Positions 22,535 through 28,422 of a stretch of 28,422 nt of DNA are shown piece by piece. Numbering within the stretch: the stretch's first letter is position 1; every line of letters starts with the position of its first letter. Origin of the DNA: a virus; the IMG/VR virus record IMGVR_UViG_3300037585_004962, positions 1-28,422 of that record. One strand, 5' to 3'. The translations under genes and the position numbers were made by a program. The notes beneath the pieces are model-generated. The model saw nothing but the letters and a program-made list of their open reading frames with translations, was not told the origin of the DNA and ran no database searches.

Positions 22535-24120
22535 TGGCTAATGTTAATTTCCATAATGTTTCTAGGGAAGAAGAGTCATTAAAGACAGCCTTTAACGATA
22601 TGATAGCTTTCGGCAAGTTATTCTTGCCTCAAGATTATATGAGGAGTGAAACTCCTTGGTTTCATTACCAAATAGCAGATAAGATAGATAATAAGGATAT
22701 AAAGCAGCTTGCTGTTATTATGCCTAGAGGACATGGAAAGACTGTACTTACTAAGTGCGATATATTAAAAGCATTTTGTTTTAATGGTGTAGAGAAGGAA
22801 TGGGGTTTATCAGATGTAGATGAGCCATTGTTTTATGGATGGGTATCAGCTACTGCTAAGCTAGCTACTGGTAATATGGACTATGTGAAGACTCATATAG
22901 AGACTAATGACAGGATAAAGTACTATTTTGGTGATTTAAAAGGAAAGAAATGGACAGAGACAGATATCGAGTTTTCAAATGGGTGTAAACTCATCTCAAA
23001 ATCAAACATCTCAGGTATTCGTGGAGGTGCGAAGCTCCATAAGAGATACGACCTTATCGTATTGGATGACTTTGAAGATGAGAATAACACTATTACTCCA
23101 GAAGCTCGTGCAAAAAATTCCAACCTTATTACTGCTGTTGTCTTTCCTGCACTTGAGCCTCATACTGGTAGGCTACGTATTAATGGCACTCCTGTGCACT
23201 TCGATAGTTTTATTAATAACCTTATTGTCAATTATTCGAAATCTGTTAAGCAAAAAAAGAAATTCAGTTGGGATGTAGTATTGCATAAGGCTATTACAGA
23301 AAAGGGAGAATCTCTCTGGGCTAGTTGGTTTGGGTTAAAGGAGCTAGATAGAAAGAAGAAGTTCTATGCTGACTCTGGGCAACCTCACAAATTCTATCAA
23401 GAGTATATGATGGAAGTACAAAGTGAGGATGACTCTGTCTTCAACAGAGACCATATCAATTATTGGGAAGGTGGCTTTATGTATGATGAAGATGCTGGTA
23501 TAGGCTATCTTCTAAAGGATTCTGACCATCCTACTCCAGTAAATATATTTGTAGGAGTAGATTGTGCTACTGATGTTATAAGAAGAGATAGTGATTATAG
23601 TGTTCTTATAGTTGTTGGAGTAGATGAGTTTAATAAAGTTTATGTATTAGAATATATTAGAAAAAGAGGATTACCTGTATTAGGTATACCAGGTGATGAG
23701 AAAAAAGGTGTTGTAGATTATATGTTTGAGCTTGAAAGCAGATATCACCCTACCATGTTCGTGGTAGAAGATACGACAATGTCAAGGCCTGTATTTCAAT
23801 CATTAAGGTCAGAGATGTTGAGGAGGAATAATTTTGGAATTAAGTTCAAGGAGGAGAAGCCTGGAACTAGAATGTCTAAGAGAGACAGAATACAAGAAAT
23901 ATTGGCTCAACGATTTGCAGTTGGTCAAATGCATATAAAGAAGGAAATGTATGATTTACATCATGAAATTATTACGTTCGGTCCTAGGATGGGACATGAT
24001 GATACAATTGATGCCCTTGCTTATGCTTGTAAGTTTGCTCAGCCTCCTATCGGTATCAAACAAGCAGGAGGAAAGCACTACAAATATAAACCAAGAGCAA
24101 AAAGTTGGGTGGTCGCATAA
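22534..24120 (+). CDS. terL: Terminase large subunit
   Basis: 528 aa. N-terminal ATPase: Walker A PRGHGKT (64-70) in QLAVIMPRGHGKTVL, Walker B LIVLDDFED (Asp178, Asp179). C-terminal RNase H-like nuclease: FVGVDCATD (Asp343) followed by DSDYSVLIVVG, then VVEDTTMS as the second acidic block and DDTIDALAYACK near the end. It cuts concatemeric DNA and drives it into the prohead through the portal. Length is normal. It sits between TerS/48-aa protein and lysozyme, followed by the portal. Confidence 0.93.
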   Translation: MANVNFHNVSREEESLKTAFNDMIAFGKLFLPQDYMRSETPWFHYQIADKIDNKDIKQLAVIMPRGHGKTVLTKCDILKAFCFNGVEKEWGLSDVDEPLFYGWVSATAKLATGNMDYVKTHIETNDRIKYYFGDLKGKKWTETDIEFSNGCKLISKSNISGIRGGAKLHKRYDLIVLDDFEDENNTITPEARAKNSNLITAVVFPALEPHTGRLRINGTPVHFDSFINNLIVNYSKSVKQKKKFSWDVVLHKAITEKGESLWASWFGLKELDRKKKFYADSGQPHKFYQEYMMEVQSEDDSVFNRDHINYWEGGFMYDEDAGIGYLLKDSDHPTPVNIFVGVDCATDVIRRDSDYSVLIVVGVDEFNKVYVLEYIRKRGLPVLGIPGDEKKGVVDYMFELESRYHPTMFVVEDTTMSRPVFQSLRSEMLRRNNFGIKFKEEKPGTRMSKRDRIQEILAQRFAVGQMHIKKEMYDLHHEIITFGPRMGHDDTIDALAYACKFAQPPIGIKQAGGKHYKYKPRAKSWVVA

Positions 24121-24121
24121 T

Positions 24122-24712
24122 ATGGATTTTGAAGATTATATAATAGATGTTGAAGGGTATCATGGTACTGGAATGGATAGTCATGAAGGTGGCTCTGAAA
24201 CAGTAGGGTATGGCCATAAAATAAAAGGCGAAGAAACCTTAGGAGATTTTGTTAATTTTGGTAAGGATGAATTTAGAGATTTATTGAAAAAAGATATAAT
24301 GGCTGCTACTAATATAGCTATGAAATCTACTAATAATAAATATGGTAAAGGCACTTGGAGTAATTTAGATGAAAATAGAAAGTCTATACTTGTAGATTTT
24401 GCATATAATTCAGGTAAAACACCTTGGATGTTTGAGCCTGATACATATGGTCCTAAATCAGAATTTGGGGATGCAGTAGTTCAAGGTAGTTATGAGGATA
24501 TGATGGAAACAGATTCTACTGGATTATGGAAAGGCACGAGACATATAAGTGGTACCGATAAAGTCTTAGGAAGGAATCAAACTTTAATTGATACTTATAT
24601 TAAACCTAATATTAAACCTAAAGACACGGAACCAGCTAGTGGTGATGGTCTTAAAAAAATAAAAACAGAAAACAAGATTTTTAATTTACTAGAAGAAAAA
24701 CCATTGTTTTAA
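24122..24712 (+). CDS. GH24/T4-lysozyme-like endolysin
   Basis: 196 aa from ATG two bases after the large terminase stop; a longer upstream frame lies inside terL and is rejected. Catalytic region: Glu11 in DVEGYHG, then ETVGYGHK with Thr27, like the E...T..GYGH motif of GH24 lysozymes. Asp19 or Glu22 could take the role of T4 Asp20, but the spacing differs. SILVDFAYNSGKTPW (about residues 87-101) matches the family's downstream conserved stretch. There is no signal peptide, so it would need a holin, or it could act as a virion enzyme. Its placement between terminase and portal is unusual for a lysis gene. It cleaves peptidoglycan glycan strands. Confidence 0.75.
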   Translation: MDFEDYIIDVEGYHGTGMDSHEGGSETVGYGHKIKGEETLGDFVNFGKDEFRDLLKKDIMAATNIAMKSTNNKYGKGTWSNLDENRKSILVDFAYNSGKTPWMFEPDTYGPKSEFGDAVVQGSYEDMMETDSTGLWKGTRHISGTDKVLGRNQTLIDTYIKPNIKPKDTEPASGDGLKKIKTENKIFNLLEEKPLF

Positions 24713-24742
24713 CAGGTAACAGGGGAAGCGAAATGGAAAGTA

Positions 24743-25120
24743 ATGGAAGAACAACTACAACATCAAGTCAGCTACTTTATTGGCAAGTGGGGGTGGATGG
24801 CATTAGCCGCATTCTCAGTTATGATGTTTCGGTCAACTCTAGAGGGAATACTAGAATCACTAAAAATATTTCTAGGGAACGACCTAAACACAGACGATGT
24901 TGTGCATCTAAACGAAAAGCCAGCAAGAGTAGTTAGAGTTGGTATATTCAAAACTATATTCTTTGTTTATGACGTTGGATGTGCAAATGGAGAGCCCTAT
25001 GTTAAAGGTGGTCGTAAAAAGGCTATACAAAATGACAAGCTCAAAGATTATGAAATTGAGAAACCTCTTCCTATGTTGGATTTATCAGCTTGGGATGATT
25101 GCAAGGAGAAGGATGACTAA
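24743..25120 (+). CDS. Membrane-associated hypothetical protein (125 aa)
   Basis: One hydrophobic helix (FIGKWGWMALAAFSVMMF, 12-29), an amphipathic helix, then a soluble beta-rich domain (ARVVRVGIFKTIFFVYDV). The stop overlaps the portal start. ATG at 24743 has only GGAAA near it; AGGGG upstream is better placed for an ATG at 24733 in another frame, whose 67-aa product looks like a shadow. It is possibly a lysis- or head-related protein. Confidence 0.62.
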   Translation: MEEQLQHQVSYFIGKWGWMALAAFSVMMFRSTLEGILESLKIFLGNDLNTDDVVHLNEKPARVVRVGIFKTIFFVYDVGCANGEPYVKGGRKKAIQNDKLKDYEIEKPLPMLDLSAWDDCKEKDD

Positions 25121-27417
25121 TGGCTAAAAGACAAGATAAGAAAGCTCTTAGAGTAAGGGATATATTTGATAATGTAAATACTGGCAATAGGCAGCAGTGG
25201 GAATTTATAAATCAAAAAGGATGTGACTTTGCTCATGATAATCAACTGTCTGCAGATGATAAGGAAATGCTTGAAGAGCAAGGTATGCCTACATTTACTA
25301 TTAATAGAATTATACCTGTTGTTGAAATGCTTAATTTTTATGCAACTGCAAATAAACCTAGATGGCAGGCTGTAGGAGTAGAAGGGAGTGATAGTGATGT
25401 TGCTGCTGTATTTTCTGATGTAGCAGATTATGTTTGGTATCATGCCAATGGTCAATCTTTATTATCTAATGCTATTAATGATGCTGTTACTAAATCTATG
25501 GGATACCTTCTTGTAGATATAAACCCTAATGCAGACCAAGGTATGGGAGAAGTGACGATACAACAACCTGACCCTTTCGATGTTTTTGTAGACCCTAAGT
25601 CTAGAAGTTTATTATTTGAAGATGCTGCATATATATTAATTAGAAAAATTCTCCCCAAGATTCATTTAATGAATATTTATCCTGAATTTAAAAACAAAAT
25701 TAAAAAGGCTAATTCTAATGATAATAGTGCCTATAACTATACAGAAAAAGTTTTTGATGAAACTCAAAAAGATTTTAGTCCTAAAGATGTATTAGAAGAA
25801 TCAACTAATGATATATTGGATGAAGAAGACTCAGGTAAAAAAGATTTAATAGAATATTATGAACTCTTTGAGAAGGAGCAAGTCTTATATGTAAATATGT
25901 TCTATAGGATACCTCCTGATATGTCTGTTATAAAACAGATTAAAAAGCAAGTAAAGGTAAGATTACTTGAAATGCAAAAAGAGCATAGTGTTATTTTCAA
26001 AGAAAATCAATTAAAAATGCAAATGGCAGTTCAGCAAAAACAAATGCTCCCAGAGAGAATGCAATTGGAGTTAGATAAATTAAAAAGTAAGCAAGAGCAA
26101 GAGCTAGCAATGGCTGAAGCTCAATTTACTAGTGAACTTCAAAAAAGAGCATCAGTTACAGATAATAAAGTAATAACAATGAAAGAGTATGAAATATTAA
26201 TACAGGACAAAAAGTTTGCTGAATTAGTTATCGATGTAGTAGAATTTTATGATACAAGAATAGTTAAAACCTGTGTAGTTGGGGATGTTAGCATTTATGA
26301 AAAGTACTTACCTTCAAAAATCAAGGATTATCCCTTGGTTCCTTTTCACTACAAATGGACTGGCACTCCGTATCCAATAAGTGCTGTATCCCCGCTCATA
26401 GGTAAACAGCAAGAGCTAAATAAAGTTCACCAGTTAATGGTACATAATGCATCTTTAGGTTCTTCTTTAAGATGGATGTATGAAGAGGGTAGTATTGACA
26501 CTGAGCATTGGGAGAAGTATGCATCTGCTCCAGGAGCTTTATTGCCACTTAGGACTGGGTTTAATGCTCCTACTCCTGTGATGCCTTTTCAATTACCTAA
26601 TGCTTTCTTTGGAATATCAGGAGAGGGTAAACAAGATATGGAATATTTAGCTGGTATCTATTCTTCTATGCAAGGTGATACTAGTCAAACTAAGGATATG
26701 CCTTACAAGGGAATGTTAGCTCAAGATGAGTATGGAACTCGTAGAGTTAAGTATTGGTTGAAACATGCAGTTGAACCAGCTTTAAGAAAAGTTGGAGAAG
26801 TTGTTAAGCAATATTCTCAATCAATATATAAAGCTCATAAAATCTTTAGAATAGTACAGCCTAATTCTATAGCTGAGGAAAAGCAAATAGAAATTAATAT
26901 CCCAATGTATAATGATATGGGAGAAGCTATTGGTAAATACATGGACTATAGTGCATCTAGATTTGATGTAAGGATAATTGGTGGTTCTACATTACCAATT
27001 AATAGATGGGCATATTTAGCAGAATTAAAAGAATTAATGAAAATGGGTGTTGTAGATGATATTGCAGTATTAGCAGAAACTGATATTAAGCAGAAAGATA
27101 AAATTGCTGCAAGGAAATCATTGTACTCACAACTTACACAGCAGATTGAAAGTCTTAAGAGTGGAGTTCAAGATAAAGAGGGAACAATTGAAACTCTTGA
27201 AAGACAACTTGTTCAAGCTGGTATCAAAGGTAAGATTATGCAAGGTGAAATGGAAGTCAATAGAAAAACAGCTGAAACAAAAGCTGCACAAAGTATTGAA
27301 AGAAGTGAAACCAAAGTTCTGCAAAATAAAATTAGGGAAGAAAGTAATGATTATCTCAGAGAGAGTAAAGACAAAATAGAGAAATTATTAAATACCTTGC
27401 CTATAGAAGATAAATAG
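25120..27417 (+). CDS. Portal protein
   Basis: 765 aa, the size and layout of P22/podovirus-type portals. The N-terminal part includes PTFTINRIIPVVEMLNFYATANKPRW, a stretch shared by these portals, then VTKSMGYLLVDI and DPFDVFVDPKS. A Gln/Lys/Met-rich coiled coil is inserted at about 271-346. The stem and clip region follows (YPLVPFHYKWTGTPYPISAVSPLIGKQQELNKVHQLM), and a C-terminal coiled coil covers about 665-760. Twelve copies form the packaging ring at the unique vertex. It is downstream of terminase and upstream of scaffold, the standard order. Confidence 0.87.
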   Translation: MAKRQDKKALRVRDIFDNVNTGNRQQWEFINQKGCDFAHDNQLSADDKEMLEEQGMPTFTINRIIPVVEMLNFYATANKPRWQAVGVEGSDSDVAAVFSDVADYVWYHANGQSLLSNAINDAVTKSMGYLLVDINPNADQGMGEVTIQQPDPFDVFVDPKSRSLLFEDAAYILIRKILPKIHLMNIYPEFKNKIKKANSNDNSAYNYTEKVFDETQKDFSPKDVLEESTNDILDEEDSGKKDLIEYYELFEKEQVLYVNMFYRIPPDMSVIKQIKKQVKVRLLEMQKEHSVIFKENQLKMQMAVQQKQMLPERMQLELDKLKSKQEQELAMAEAQFTSELQKRASVTDNKVITMKEYEILIQDKKFAELVIDVVEFYDTRIVKTCVVGDVSIYEKYLPSKIKDYPLVPFHYKWTGTPYPISAVSPLIGKQQELNKVHQLMVHNASLGSSLRWMYEEGSIDTEHWEKYASAPGALLPLRTGFNAPTPVMPFQLPNAFFGISGEGKQDMEYLAGIYSSMQGDTSQTKDMPYKGMLAQDEYGTRRVKYWLKHAVEPALRKVGEVVKQYSQSIYKAHKIFRIVQPNSIAEEKQIEINIPMYNDMGEAIGKYMDYSASRFDVRIIGGSTLPINRWAYLAELKELMKMGVVDDIAVLAETDIKQKDKIAARKSLYSQLTQQIESLKSGVQDKEGTIETLERQLVQAGIKGKIMQGEMEVNRKTAETKAAQSIERSETKVLQNKIREESNDYLRESKDKIEKLLNTLPIEDK

Positions 27418-27449
27418 TTTAAATTAACAACTAGTAAAGGGAGAAAAAA

Positions 27450-28331
27450 ATGATAGAAGAGAATACTGGCAACCCAACTCCAACTGATGCTCAGGCAGAA
27501 GAAGGTGTATTTGGCTCTGGTGACTCGTTCTTTAATGCTTTGGATAATGAGGTTAATGGAGTCGTAACTGATGATATTGAGCCTCAAGGGGAAGTTCAAG
27601 CAACAAGAGAACCAGAAGTAAATCAGGCAACTCAGCCTCAAGCTGACCCTGTAGCAACAGATGGTACTGACTGGGAAAAGAGGTATAAGGATTCCAGTCG
27701 TGAAGCACAAAGATTAAACTCTGAGCTTAGAGAGCTCGAAGGGGTTAAGCCTTTGGTTAACTTCATGAAACGAGATAGCGGTCTTGTAGACACTATTCGA
27801 AACTACCTCCAAAATGGTGGTGAAACACCTGCATCAGTACAAAATCAACTGAATCTTTCAGAAGATTTTATATTTGATGGACATGAAGCAGTTACGGATG
27901 CAAATTCCGAATCTGCTAAGGTACTTAATCAAATGGTAGATGCTACAGTGCAAAAAAGAGTTGGCAATATTCTAAGTAAAGAAAAAGCTGAAGCGGCACA
28001 AAAAACCAAAGTAAATCAAAATTTTGCTGAGGCAAAAGAGTTTATGACTAAACATAGTATGTCAGAAGGCGATTTTAAAGAAATGGTTACTGGTGCTAAA
28101 AATAGAAAATTCACATACGAAGATATGTACTATCTCTTAAACCGCGATACGGTCGCACAGAATGTAGCTAATTCTACCAAAAACGAGATGCTTGGCCAAA
28201 TGCAAGAGGCTAGAAGTATTCCTACATCTCAAGGTGGAACGAATAGCACACCTCAGCCAGCTAAGACTGCTGATGATGATATATTTGATAAACTTTCGAG
28301 TAGTGATGGAGGTCTTTCAGACTTGTTTTAA
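27450..28331 (+). CDS. Probable capsid scaffolding protein
   Basis: 293 aa, acidic and Gln/Glu/Thr/Pro-rich at the N-terminus, then a coiled coil with DWEKRYKDSSREAQRLNSEL (about 71-90), further helices and a short hydrophobic-acidic end (DIFDKLSSSDGGLSDLF). This composition and its place between portal and capsid genes fit head scaffolds. AAAGGGAG lies before ATG. It should direct prohead assembly and leave before DNA fills the head. Confidence 0.75.
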   Translation: MIEENTGNPTPTDAQAEEGVFGSGDSFFNALDNEVNGVVTDDIEPQGEVQATREPEVNQATQPQADPVATDGTDWEKRYKDSSREAQRLNSELRELEGVKPLVNFMKRDSGLVDTIRNYLQNGGETPASVQNQLNLSEDFIFDGHEAVTDANSESAKVLNQMVDATVQKRVGNILSKEKAEAAQKTKVNQNFAEAKEFMTKHSMSEGDFKEMVTGAKNRKFTYEDMYYLLNRDTVAQNVANSTKNEMLGQMQEARSIPTSQGGTNSTPQPAKTADDDIFDKLSSSDGGLSDLF

Positions 28332-28335
28332 CCAA

Positions 28336-28364
28336 GTAATCTCAATAATCGCAAAGGAGATTAC
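28336..28364 (+). promoter_or_regulatory. Hairpin over the capsid gene ribosome binding site
   Basis: GTAATCTC (28336-28343) pairs perfectly with GAGATTAC (28357-28364), loop of 13. The 3' arm contains most of the AAAGGAG site serving the ATG at 28367. An alternative 5-bp hairpin (28321-28325 with 28333-28337) shares two bases with it. Confidence 0.55.
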
Positions 28365-28366
28365 AA

Positions 28367-28422
28367 ATGGCTGATAATTTTCAATTATCAAATTTGTCGC
28401 CTGGTGCAGACCCAGCTTCCTC
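28367..28422 (+). CDS. Start of probable major capsid protein (partial)
   Basis: Only 18 complete codons are in the window, beginning MADNFQLSNL, with AAAGGAG seven bases before ATG. The call rests on position (after portal and scaffold), not on sequence. The 3' part lies beyond the window. Confidence 0.5.
   Translation, partial: MADNFQLSNLSPGADPAS

Noticed and set aside
23951-24121. N-terminal extension of the lysozyme frame into the terminase gene
   Set aside because: The extension lies within terL in another frame; ATG at 24122 places the catalytic Glu at residue 11 as in T4 lysozyme.
24733-24936. 67-codon frame starting at the better-placed ATG after AGGGG
   Set aside because: The product is Ser/Arg/Thr-rich and not protein-like; the overlapping 125-aa frame has a membrane helix, a folded-looking domain and a coupled stop with the portal.
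1-28422. CRISPR arrays, insertion sequences, integrase and attachment sites
   Set aside because: No regularly spaced repeats, transposase or recombinase motifs, or flanking duplications were seen.

Overview
This window is a piece of a low-GC, double-stranded DNA tailed-phage genome. There are no cellular genes. It carries the hallmark cassette small terminase, large terminase, lysozyme, portal, scaffold and start of the capsid gene, plus a replication/recombination cluster and two giant late proteins. Arginine is mostly AGA/AGG. Most genes have strong AGGAG-type ribosome binding sites and many overlap by ATGA or TAATG, so the host translates with Shine-Dalgarno signals. A GH24-like lysozyme and a small lipoprotein hint at a Gram-negative host, but host and virus family are not settled by the sequence. 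Giant virion-type proteins carrying an RNA polymerase signature recall phages that inject a polymerase (N4-like or crAss-like); the visible motif is of the multisubunit/crAss/YonO type, not the T7 type.

Layout. 1-9115 (+): a charged protein, a 1484-aa protein with an RNA polymerase beta'-like DxDGD active site, and an overlapping 1288-aa protein, probably virion/ejection proteins. 9093-21236 (-): a long leftward early/middle region. Its downstream half holds PD-(D/E)XK nuclease, DUF932 protein, Gp157-like protein, primase-helicase, SSB-like protein and a Sak4-like ATPase. Its upstream half holds many tiny unknown genes (several zinc-binding) separated by GC-richer segments full of hairpins that look like structured RNAs. 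21237-21487: divergent control region with a leftward terminator and a candidate rightward promoter. 21488-28422 (+): packaging and head module, running off the end in what is probably the major capsid gene.

How it fits together: the leftward genes would replicate and recombine the genome (primase-helicase, SSB, ATPase, nuclease); the rightward genes package it and build the head; the giant proteins are candidates for delivery and early transcription.

The most striking observation is that the Sak4-like ATPase is circularly permuted: its Walker A motif (GDPGSGKT) lies at residues 231-238 of 250, while the protein begins, after a good ribosome binding site, at the strand that normally follows the P-loop. 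Next are the beta'-like polymerase and the series of structured RNA segments, three of which share a related sequence just before the next gene.
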